DNA from: Microtetraspora sp. NBRC 16547 | GTDB lineage: Bacteria; Actinomycetota; Actinomycetes; Streptosporangiales; Streptosporangiaceae | NCBI RefSeq assembly: GCF_030268965.1 | Contig: NZ_BSSE01000020.1 | Span: forward strand, 1 to 64,000 | Direction of reading: 5' to 3' | DNA: 64,000 bases | Shown here: one piece after another, positions 7,759 through 15,185 of the stretch | How positions within the stretch are numbered: the first letter of the stretch is position 1 | Layout of the letters: each line of letters begins with the position of its first letter | Position numbers and translations under genes: made by a program | The notes under the pieces: model-generated | Database searches by the model: none | The model's input: only the letters and a program-made list of their open reading frames with translations | What the model was told of the DNA's origin: nothing

Positions 7759-9066
7759 TCAGCCGGACAGGCGGATCGGGTTCACCAGGTCGGCGTAGAT
7801 CAGCAGGCCACCCATGACCAGCAGCAGCGCCGCCATGGCGTATGTGAGCGGCAGCGCCTTGGCGACGTCGACGTACCCCGGCAGGGGCCTGCGGCGGATC
7901 CGCGCGATGCCGCGCTTGAGGCCCTCCCAGAGACCGCCGACGATGTGGCCGCCGTCCAGCGGAAGCAGCGGGATGAGGTTGAACATCCCGACGGCGAGAT
8001 TCAGCGCGGCGAGCAGGTTGACAAAGAAGATGATCTTGTTTTCCAGCGGCGCGGAGGAAGCGGCGATCTCGCCGCCGATCCGGCCCGCGCCGACGATGCC
8101 GACCGGCCCGTTCGGATCGCGCTTCTCGCCGGAGAAGGCCGCCTGCCAGACGCCCACCATCTTCTTCGGGATGTTGGCCATCGCAACGACAGTCCGCTCG
8201 GTGTAGTCCCACATCTGTGCGACGACGTAGCCGGGCCCCTGCTTCTCGGTCACGATGGTGGGGGCGACCCCGAGGAAGCCGACGTTCTTCTCGATCTTGT
8301 CCGGGTTGTCGACCGACGGGCGGTCCTGCGCGATCAGGTCGACGCCGACCGTGATCTCCTTGTCGCCCCGGACCACGCCCAGGTCCGTACGGCCGGCGCC
8401 GTGCGCGCGGATCAGCGCGGTGGCCGCGTCCCAGGTGCTCACCGGCTTCCCGCCGACGGAGACGATGCGGTCACCGGGAAGCAGCCCGGCCTTGGCCGCC
8501 GGGGTGGGCGGGTCGCTGGGACGGCACTCGCGCTGCTGCTCGGTCTGGGTGGCCGGGATCACGCACTGGGACACCGTGGACACGACGGGCTTGGACACCG
8601 GGACACCGAAGCCCATCATGATGATCGCGAACAGCCCGAAGGCGAGCACGAAGTTCATCGCCGGACCGCCGAACATGACGATGACCTTCTGCCACCACGG
8701 CTTGCGGTAGAAGACGCGGTCCTCGTCGCCGGGCTGGATCTCCTCGGAGGCGACGGCCCTGGCGTTCTCGATGAGGCCCTGCCAGGGACCCGTGGAGACG
8801 TTACGCAGCTTGTTCGGATCGTCGGACGGCCGTGGCGGCAACATGCCGATCATGCGGATGTATCCGCCGAGGGGGATCCACTTCACGCCGTATTCGGTCT
8901 CACCGCGCCTGCGCGACCACATGGTGGGGCCGAAGCCGACCATGTACTGCGTGACACGGATGCCGAAGATCTTGGCGGGAACGAGATGCCCGATCTCGTG
9001 CAACGCGATGGAGAGAAGAAGCCCCGCGAAGAGGACCAGGAATCCGGCTATGTATAGCCAGTTCAT
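7759..9066 (-). CDS. rseP: Site-2 intramembrane metalloprotease RseP/RIP
   Basis: 435 residues; a membrane-embedded zinc protease that cleaves transmembrane substrates such as anti-sigma factors. The first helix carries the catalytic H-E-I-G-H near residues 24-28 (SIALHEIGHLVPAKIF), a PDZ domain lies at about 185-260 (AKAGLLPGDRIVSVGGKPV), and the last helices contain FNLIPLLPLDGGH near 372-384 with the third zinc ligand, Asp. The IPLGGYIRMIGM segment after helix 1 is the membrane-reentrant loop typical of the family. In most actinobacteria this gene sits between dxr and ispG; here neither is adjacent. Confidence 0.95.
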   Translation of the reverse strand: MNWLYIAGFLVLFAGLLLSIALHEIGHLVPAKIFGIRVTQYMVGFGPTMWSRRRGETEYGVKWIPLGGYIRMIGMLPPRPSDDPNKLRNVSTGPWQGLIENARAVASEEIQPGDEDRVFYRKPWWQKVIVMFGGPAMNFVLAFGLFAIIMMGFGVPVSKPVVSTVSQCVIPATQTEQQRECRPSDPPTPAAKAGLLPGDRIVSVGGKPVSTWDAATALIRAHGAGRTDLGVVRGDKEITVGVDLIAQDRPSVDNPDKIEKNVGFLGVAPTIVTEKQGPGYVVAQMWDYTERTVVAMANIPKKMVGVWQAAFSGEKRDPNGPVGIVGAGRIGGEIAASSAPLENKIIFFVNLLAALNLAVGMFNLIPLLPLDGGHIVGGLWEGLKRGIARIRRRPLPGYVDVAKALPLTYAMAALLLVMGGLLIYADLVNPIRLSG

Positions 9067-9141
9067 CAGCGCGTACCCCCGTGGAGGAGAAGGTGTCTTT
9101 CCCTGCGTTGCCTTTTTGAGGGTAGTCCACCGCCCCTTCCC

Positions 9142-10254
9142 TCAAGGGCGCCAGATCAGAACGAGGGCACAGTCGTCGTTGTGCCCCGACGACATGGAGT
9201 TGACGAGCTGCCTGGCGCCCTCACGGTACCCCGAGGGCAGCAGCCGCTCGGCCTCGCCGAGCAGGCGGTCGAGACCGGCGTCGATGTCGCGGCCCGGCTG
9301 CTCGATCAGCCCGTCGGTGTAGAGCATGAGCGCGTCGCCCTTGCGCAGCACGCCGGTGTCGGGCTCGCAATGGAGGTCGGGCACCACCCCGAGCACCACG
9401 CCTTTGGCCGTGGCGACGTGCCAGGTGCCCGTTCCCGCATCGAACTTGACCACGGGCGGGTGTCCCGCGGAGGTGATGAGGTACTCCCCTGTGGACAGGT
9501 CGAGGCTCAGATGGGCGGCGGTGACGAACCCCTCGTCGCCGCGCTGCCGGTGCAGGTAGGAGTTGCACGCGTACAGGAAGTCGTCGACCGAGCCGAGCAG
9601 CCCACCGAACGCGCCGGAGAGCATCAGCGCGCGGGTCCCGGCGTCCACGCCCTTGCCCGAGACGTCGACGACCGCGACCTCCACCCTGTCGCCCTGCCGT
9701 ACGGACACCACGAAGTCGCCGCCGAAGGACGAGCCGCCGGCCTGCTTGAGCACCACCTTGCCGCCCCAGTGCTTGGGAAGGTGCGGCAGCTCGCTCTGCC
9801 GCTTGAGCCGGTCACGCAGTTCCAGCAGCATCGCGTCGCCGCGCAGGCCCTGGACTCCGAGCTTGCCGCGCGTACGGGCCATGATCCAGGCGAGCACCGC
9901 GGTGAAGGCGGCGGTGATGAGCGTGCCCGGCCCGAGTTGCATGACGCCCCCGGCCACCGCCATGTAGACGAGGGAGGCGACGACCGCGCAGAGCAGGATG
10001 CCCAGGCTGCGCAGCCGGAGCTGGAGGCCGCCGATGAGCATCACGGGCACCAGCAGCGCGGGCGCGAACCAGTGCGCGGAGACCTGGACGTCGAGCACCC
10101 CTATGAGCAGGGTGGCGACGACGAGGACGATCAGGCGGTGGCGATCCTTCGACGAACTCTTCCTTAGAAAGCGGACAAGCGGCACCAGAAGCGGCACACG
10201 CACCAGCAGAGCACGGAGCCGTGGAGGGATGAGCGGCGTCCGACGGGAACTCAT
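9142..10254 (-). CDS. Membrane-anchored SpoIIE/PP2C-type serine phosphatase
   Basis: 370 residues. The N-terminal part has about four membrane helices between residues 40 and 130 (LIVLVVATLLIGVLDV, FAPALLVPVMLIGGL, LGILLCAVVASLVYMAVAGGV, LITAAFTAVLAWIMA), followed by a PPM/SpoIIE phosphatase (about 160-370). The metal-binding motifs are present: GGDFVVSV, VVDVSGKGVDAG, LYTDGLIE and HNDDCALVLI. It probably dephosphorylates an anti-anti-sigma protein in response to a membrane signal. It lies 75 bp upstream of rseP on the same strand and is divergent from the Eis-like gene. Unlike the phosphatase at 1173 it has no GAF or ATPase domain. Confidence 0.92.
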   Translation of the reverse strand: MSSRRTPLIPPRLRALLVRVPLLVPLVRFLRKSSSKDRHRLIVLVVATLLIGVLDVQVSAHWFAPALLVPVMLIGGLQLRLRSLGILLCAVVASLVYMAVAGGVMQLGPGTLITAAFTAVLAWIMARTRGKLGVQGLRGDAMLLELRDRLKRQSELPHLPKHWGGKVVLKQAGGSSFGGDFVVSVRQGDRVEVAVVDVSGKGVDAGTRALMLSGAFGGLLGSVDDFLYACNSYLHRQRGDEGFVTAAHLSLDLSTGEYLITSAGHPPVVKFDAGTGTWHVATAKGVVLGVVPDLHCEPDTGVLRKGDALMLYTDGLIEQPGRDIDAGLDRLLGEAERLLPSGYREGARQLVNSMSSGHNDDCALVLIWRP

Positions 10255-10375
10255 GATGACCTCGACTGTATCCGTCCGTCGCCGGTGAGGGCAGCCACTT
10301 GACCAATGCCTAGATCACTAAGCACGGAGGGTTATTCGCTGGCCCTCACCCTTTACACGCTCCTACTGTGAGCGG

Positions 10376-11620
10376 GTGACTGTCCAGATTCGTCCCATCA
10401 CAGAGTCCGAATGGCCCGCTTTCGCGGCAGTCGATCGGGAGTCCTTCAACTCCCCCCTGCCGCCGGAGGTGCATGATCAGTGGCGGGAGCTGTTCGAGCT
10501 GGAACGCTCGCTGGCCGCCTTCGACGGCGATCTCCTCGTCGGCGGCACCGGCGTGCTCAGCCTCACGATGACGGTGCCCGGAGGTCCCGTGCCGGTCGCC
10601 GGGGTCACGGCCGTCAGCGTCCTGCCCTCACACCGCCGCCGGGGCGTCCTGACCGCACTGATGACCCGCCAGCTGAACGACCTGCACGAGCGCGGCGAGT
10701 CCGTCGCCGCCCTCTACGCCTCCGAGGCCGCGATCTACGGCCGGTTCGGGTACGGCAGGGCCGCCGACACCCTCTTCTTTCGCATCCCGACGAACCGCTC
10801 GGCGTTCGTGCCACACGCGCCCGTGGACCCGTCCCTCCGGGTGCGCATCGCCGTACCCTCCGAGGCGCGCGCCGACCTGGAGAAGGTCTTCGAGTCCGTA
10901 CGGTCAACCCGTCCGGGCCTCTACGCCAGGTCGGACGCCCGCTGGCGACTCGACGTCCTCGGCGACGAGGAGTTCCACCGCAGGGGCGCCGGCCCGCTGC
11001 GCTGTGTGATCGCCGAGGACGACAACGGGCCGCGGGGCTACGCCCTCTTCCGCGTCAAGGGCGGGTGGACCGACCACAACGTGCCCGACGGCGAGATCCT
11101 GGTGAACGACCTGTTCGCCACCGATCCCGCGGCGTACGCGCTGGTCTGGCGAAGCGTGCTGGACCGGGACCTGTGCGCCCGGCTGCACGCGTGGAGCCGT
11201 CCGGTGGACGATCCGATCACGCATCTGCTGGCGGAGCCCCGCCAGTTGAACGCGGGCTGGCTGGACGACCTCTGGATCCGCCTGGTGGACGTCGACCGGG
11301 CGCTGGCCGATCGCGCCTACGCCTCCCCGGTGGACCTGGTGATCGAGGTGGAGGACCGGCTGTGCCCGTGGAACGCGGGACGCTTCCGGCTGGTCGCGAG
11401 CGCGGGTTCCGGCACCGGCAAGGCGTCCTGCGAGCGGACCGGCGACCCCGCCGACGTGACCCTTCCGGTCGGCGCGCTCGGCGCCGCCTACCTGGGCGGA
11501 CGTCCTCTCATCCCGATGGGGGCCGCGGGTCTGGTCACGGAGCACAGCGAGGGCGCGCTGCGTGAGCTGTCCACCGCGATGTCGTGGGAGCCGCGCCCGT
11601 GGGGCGGTCTCATCTTCTAG
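10376..11620 (+). CDS. Eis-family GNAT N-acetyltransferase
   Basis: 414 residues with the three-part architecture of the Eis family: an N-terminal GNAT domain with the acetyl-CoA loop VSVLPSHRRRGVLTALM (about 81-97), a second GNAT-like domain, and a C-terminal sterol-carrier-like domain. The Tyr used as general acid in mycobacterial Eis sits in AAIYGRFGYGRA (about residue 122), and the chain ends in Phe whose carboxylate is the general base in that enzyme (LIF). Eis proteins acetylate amines, including aminoglycosides, at several positions, so low-level resistance is possible; the natural substrate is unknown. Start is GTG 10376. Confidence 0.88.
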   Translation: MTVQIRPITESEWPAFAAVDRESFNSPLPPEVHDQWRELFELERSLAAFDGDLLVGGTGVLSLTMTVPGGPVPVAGVTAVSVLPSHRRRGVLTALMTRQLNDLHERGESVAALYASEAAIYGRFGYGRAADTLFFRIPTNRSAFVPHAPVDPSLRVRIAVPSEARADLEKVFESVRSTRPGLYARSDARWRLDVLGDEEFHRRGAGPLRCVIAEDDNGPRGYALFRVKGGWTDHNVPDGEILVNDLFATDPAAYALVWRSVLDRDLCARLHAWSRPVDDPITHLLAEPRQLNAGWLDDLWIRLVDVDRALADRAYASPVDLVIEVEDRLCPWNAGRFRLVASAGSGTGKASCERTGDPADVTLPVGALGAAYLGGRPLIPMGAAGLVTEHSEGALRELSTAMSWEPRPWGGLIF

Positions 11621-11629
11621 GCTCGTCGC

Positions 11630-11791
11630 ATGGCGCTGCAGAGCTTGCAGATCACCGCGGTCATCGCGATGCGGGCGCGGGATGTGTCCCGTCCCACGAC
11701 CGAGCAGCAGGAGGCCGCCGAACAGCGGCTCCTGCGCGACGAGATGCCGCGGCGCGAGACGCGCCGCGGCAAGGAGCAGTCGGGCGAATAA
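11630..11791 (+). CDS. Small conserved-looking protein, unknown
   Basis: 53 residues (MALQSLQITAVIAMRARDVS, then a Gln/Glu/Arg-rich helix ending in KEQSGE). It starts 10 bp after the Eis-like stop and ends 7 bp before the convergent rpiB stop, so it fills the space exactly. Codon use has the strong third-position G/C bias of neighbouring genes. The N-terminal MALQSLQITA-MRARDVSRP opening resembles small uncharacterised actinomycete proteins as I remember them, but no function is known. No strong ribosome site is seen, so translation may rely on coupling to the upstream gene. Confidence 0.6.
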   Translation: MALQSLQITAVIAMRARDVSRPTTEQQEAAEQRLLRDEMPRRETRRGKEQSGE

Positions 11792-11797
11792 CGCGCT

Positions 11798-12265
11798 TTA
11801 CGGCAGGGGCGGCAGCTCGCCCGTCGTCTCGTAGTCGGAGAGCTGGGCGATCCTGCGGGCGTGCCGCTCGGCTCCCGTGAAGGGCGTGGAGAGGAAGATC
11901 TCCACGAAGCGCACCGCGTCCTCGACGGGATGCATGCGGCCGCCCAGGCTGATCACGTTGGCGTCGTTGTGCTCGCGGGCCAGCCTCGCGGTGTCGTCGT
12001 TCCAGGCGAGGGCCGCCCGGATGCCGCGAACCTTGTTGGCCGCGATCTGCTCGCCGTTGCCGGAGCCGCCGAGCACCACGCCGAGGCTGCCGGGGTCGCC
12101 CGCCACCCCCTGGGCGGCGCGAAGCACGAACGCCGGATAGTCGTCCTCGGCGTCGTAGACGAACGGACCGCAGTCGACCACCTCGTGGTTCTGCTCCTTC
12201 AGCCAGGAGACGAGGTGGTTCTTGAGCTCGTAGCCGGCATGGTCGGCACCGATGTAGACACGCAC
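11798..12265 (-). CDS. rpiB: Ribose-5-phosphate isomerase B
   Basis: 155 residues; interconverts ribose 5-phosphate and ribulose 5-phosphate in the pentose phosphate pathway. Family motifs are VYIGADHAGYELK at the N-terminus, CGPFVYDAEDDYP, and LGGSGNGEQIAANKV. The residue following GNG is Glu, as in actinobacterial RpiB, where it takes the role of the Cys base of the E. coli enzyme. The reading frame is open 11 codons further, but the GTG at 12265 directly precedes the conserved first strand and is preceded by a G-rich stretch. The gene is divergent from the deformylase gene. Confidence 0.93.
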   Translation of the reverse strand: MRVYIGADHAGYELKNHLVSWLKEQNHEVVDCGPFVYDAEDDYPAFVLRAAQGVAGDPGSLGVVLGGSGNGEQIAANKVRGIRAALAWNDDTARLAREHNDANVISLGGRMHPVEDAVRFVEIFLSTPFTGAERHARRIAQLSDYETTGELPPLP

Positions 12266-12381
12266 CCCCCAAGTCTCGCAGGTGCTCGTCGGAGACACGA
12301 CTCAGGGCCTCCACTAAAGTAACAACCACTTCCCCCGTGACTCCTTACCGGGCACGCGGAGGCCGACAGACCAGGAGAGTC

Positions 12382-12870
12382 ATGCACGAGATCCGTTACG
12401 TGGGCGACCCCGTCCTGCGCACCCCCGCCGAGCCGGTCGCCGACTTCGACCGGGAGCTGCGCCGCCTCATCGACGAGATGTTCTCGGTGATGTACATGGC
12501 CGACGGCGTGGGCCTCGCGGGTCCGCAGATCGGCGTCGGCCGACGGCTCTTCGTCTACGACATCAGCAACCGCAAGGGCCATGTGGTGAACCCCGAGCTC
12601 ACGATCGACGACCCCGAGGAGGTCGTCGAGGAGGAGGGGTGCCTGTCCGTACCCGGCAGGGAGACCGGCAAGCCGCTGTACGCGCCGACCGCCCGGGCCG
12701 CCGGCGTCACTCTGCGCGGCTTCGACCGCCTCGGCCGGCCCGTGACGGTCAAGGCTCGCGGCATGCTCGCGCGCTGCTTCCAGCACGAGTTCGACCACCT
12801 GAACGGCACGCTGTACGTGGACAGGCTGCCCAAGGACGACCGCAGGAAGATCCTCCAGCAGACTCACTAG
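12382..12870 (+). CDS. def: Peptide deformylase
   Basis: 162 residues; removes the formyl group from the N-terminal Met of new proteins. All three catalytic motifs are present: [10 protein letters not shown] (motif 1), EEGCLSVPG (motif 2, with the metal-binding Cys) and QHEFDHLNG (motif 3, with two His ligands and the catalytic Glu). Start is ATG 12382 with AGGAGAG just upstream; an earlier in-frame start at 12337 lacks a site. The stop region overlaps the end of the aldehyde dehydrogenase gene on the opposite strand by 4 bp. Confidence 0.95.
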   Translation: MHEIRYVGDPVLRTPAEPVADFDRELRRLIDEMFSVMYMADGVGLAGPQIGVGRRLFVYDISNRKGHVVNPELTIDDPEEVVEEEGCLSVPGRETGKPLYAPTARAAGVTLRGFDRLGRPVTVKARGMLARCFQHEFDHLNGTLYVDRLPKDDRRKILQQTH

Positions 12871-14273
12871 AACTGGATGGCCTTCGTCTCCAGGTACTCC
12901 TCCAGGCCGAGTTCGCCCAGCTCGCGGCCGAGGCCCGACTGCTTGTAGCCGCCGAACGGCGCGAGCGGGTTGAACCGGCCGCCGTTGACCGCCACCTGAC
13001 CGGTCCTGAGCCGGCGCGCCACGCCGAGCGCCCGCTCCTCGGTGCCCGCCCACACCGCCCCGGCCAGGCCGTACGGCGTGCCGTTGGCGATCTGGACGGC
13101 CTCGTCCTCTGAGCCGAAGGGCACGATCGACAGGACGGGCCCGAAGATCTCCTCCTGCTCGATGGTCATGCCGGGCGCCACCCCGGCGAAGATCGTGGGC
13201 TCGACGTAGTAACCGCGTTCGTGGGGCGCGTCCGTGCCGCCGAGCACGAGGCGGGCCCCCTCTTCCTGGCCCCTGTTGATGTAGCGGATCACCCGGTCGC
13301 GCTGTGCGGCGGACACGAGCGGCCCGAGGCGGGTGTCCTCCGCGAAGGGGTCGCCCACGGTGTACTTGCGCGCCGCCTCGACCGCGAGCCCCACCGCCTC
13401 GTCGTACTGGTCCCAGTGGACGAGCATCCGGGTCCAGGCGGAGCAGGTCTGACCCGAGTTGAGGAAGGCGTTGGCCACTCCGGCCTTGACCGCGGTCACC
13501 AGGTCGGCGTCGGGGAGGATGACGTTCGCGGACTTGCCGCCCAGTTCGAGGGCGACCCGCTTGACGGTCTCGGCGGCCAGTGCCGCGACGTGCCGGCCGG
13601 CTCGGGTGGAGCCGGTGAAGGAGATCATGTCGACGTCGGGGTGGGCGACGAGCGCCTCGCCGACGACAGGGCCGTGCCCGCTCACCATGTTGAAGACGCC
13701 GGGCGGCAGGCCGACCTCGTGGAAGATGTCGGCCAGCGCGTACGCCGCGAGCGGGGCCACCTCGCTCGGCTTCAGCACGACCGTGCACCCGGCCGCGAGC
13801 GCGGGGGCGACCTTGCAGATCACCTGGTGCAGCGGATAGTTCCAGGGCGTGATCGCGCCCACGACGCCCGCGGGCTCCCTGACGATCAGCGAGTTGCCGA
13901 TCCTGTCCCGGTCGAAGGCGTAGCTCTCGGCGAGCTGCGCGTAGGTCGCGAGCACGCCCGCGGGCATCAGCGTCTGCACCTGCAACGCGATGGGGTACGG
14001 CGCGCCCATGTCGGTGGCGATCGTCGTGGCCACCTGTTCGGCCCGTTCCTTGAGCAGCTCGGCGGCCGCCGCGAGGATCTTGCCGCGGTCGGCGGGAGCC
14101 GTACCGGACCAGGAGGGGAACGCGGCGTGGGCGGCGGCCACCGCCGACTCGACATCAGCGGGCGAACCGGCGGGAACGCGGTCGACGACCTCCTCGGTGG
14201 CGGGGTTGATCACATCGACCCCCTCACCCGAGGTGGACGAAAGCCAGGCTCCGTTCACATATAGCTGACGCAT
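12867..14273 (-). CDS. NAD(P)-dependent aldehyde dehydrogenase
   Basis: 468 residues, full length for the family. Oxidises an aldehyde to the acid with NAD(P). Visible motifs: the coenzyme segment [20 protein letters not shown], the general-base Glu in [14 protein letters not shown], and the catalytic Cys in [11 protein letters not shown]. The C-terminal [15 protein letters not shown] is also typical. Start is ATG 14273 with AAGGA 7 bases upstream; an ATG three codons earlier has no usable ribosome site. The substrate cannot be inferred; neighbours (deformylase, DsbA-fold protein) give no pathway. Confidence 0.93.
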   Translation of the reverse strand: MRQLYVNGAWLSSTSGEGVDVINPATEEVVDRVPAGSPADVESAVAAAHAAFPSWSGTAPADRGKILAAAAELLKERAEQVATTIATDMGAPYPIALQVQTLMPAGVLATYAQLAESYAFDRDRIGNSLIVREPAGVVGAITPWNYPLHQVICKVAPALAAGCTVVLKPSEVAPLAAYALADIFHEVGLPPGVFNMVSGHGPVVGEALVAHPDVDMISFTGSTRAGRHVAALAAETVKRVALELGGKSANVILPDADLVTAVKAGVANAFLNSGQTCSAWTRMLVHWDQYDEAVGLAVEAARKYTVGDPFAEDTRLGPLVSAAQRDRVIRYINRGQEEGARLVLGGTDAPHERGYYVEPTIFAGVAPGMTIEQEEIFGPVLSIVPFGSEDEAVQIANGTPYGLAGAVWAGTEERALGVARRLRTGQVAVNGGRFNPLAPFGGYKQSGLGRELGELGLEEYLETKAIQF

Positions 14274-14401
14274 GAACCTCATCCTTGCGCGAGAACTGTC
14301 AGGTGGTGAGGGTGCGCCCCCGGCGCGGCGTCCAGGTTAACCCGGAAGGCCAACAGAGCCTGACAAAGGCATCAAAATCCGCATTACCCCGAAATGTAAG
14401 G

Positions 14402-15022
14402 TCAGTCGAAGATCGGGTCGCGGGTGCGGGACCGCTTGAGCTCGAAGAAGCCGTCCGTGCTCGCGACGAGCAGGACGCCGTCCCACAGGCGGGCCGCGTC
14501 GGCGCCGCGCGGGATCGGCGAGATGACCGGGCCGAAGAACGCCACGCCCTCGACCGCGATGATCGGCGTGCCGACCTCCTCGCCGACCAGCTCGATGCCC
14601 TCGTTGTGGGAGGCGCGGATCGCGTCGTCGAACTCCTCGGACTCCGCGGCTCGGACGAGCTCCGGGTGGAGTCCGGCGGCCGTGAGCGCCTCCTCGAACG
14701 TCTCCGTCCACGTCTCCGGCCGCTTGCGCCTGCCCTCGTTGTGGAACCGGGTGCCGAGCTCGGTGTAAAGGGCGCCCAAGACCTCGTCGCCGTACTTCGC
14801 CTCCGCCGCGGCCAGCACCCGCACCGGCTCCATCGCCCTACTGAGCTTGTCCCGGTACTCCTGCGGGATGTCCTTGCCCTCGTTGAGCACGGCGAGGCTC
14901 ATGATCCGCCAGCGCGTCCGCACCGGGCGCTCCTTCTCGACCTCCACCATCCAGCGGGAGGTGATCCAGGCCCACGGGCAGAAGGGGTCGAACCAGAAGT
15001 CGACGATCTTGGTTTCAGACAT
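14402..15022 (-). CDS. DsbA-fold protein of the mycothiol-dependent nitroreductase (Rv2466c-like) group
   Basis: 206 residues with a thioredoxin fold and helical insertion. The opening VDFWFDPFCPWAWITSRWM aligns with the DsbA-like subgroup that includes Mycobacterium Rv2466c, which works with mycothiol. The active site here reads C-P-W-A: the second Cys of the usual CxxC pair is Ala, so a mixed disulphide with mycothiol would have to be resolved by another thiol. The cis-Pro region is VGTPIIAVEGVAFFGPV. Start is ATG 15022 at the conserved opening; an 11-residue extension is unlikely. It is divergent from pepN. Confidence 0.85.
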   Translation of the reverse strand: MSETKIVDFWFDPFCPWAWITSRWMVEVEKERPVRTRWRIMSLAVLNEGKDIPQEYRDKLSRAMEPVRVLAAAEAKYGDEVLGALYTELGTRFHNEGRRKRPETWTETFEEALTAAGLHPELVRAAESEEFDDAIRASHNEGIELVGEEVGTPIIAVEGVAFFGPVISPIPRGADAARLWDGVLLVASTDGFFELKRSRTRDPIFD

Positions 15023-15185
15023 GAAGGCGCCTCTCAATGGGCAATGTGGTTGCATCGGTCCGTAACCGGAAACCGGATCTCGCTATTCCGCCGGCCGAAT
15101 TGAGGGCGATTTTCGTCGTCAGGGCATGGCAGGATCAGGTCATCCCCCCGCGAAGGCGCGGCGGGACGTGTGATGAGGAGCGGAT

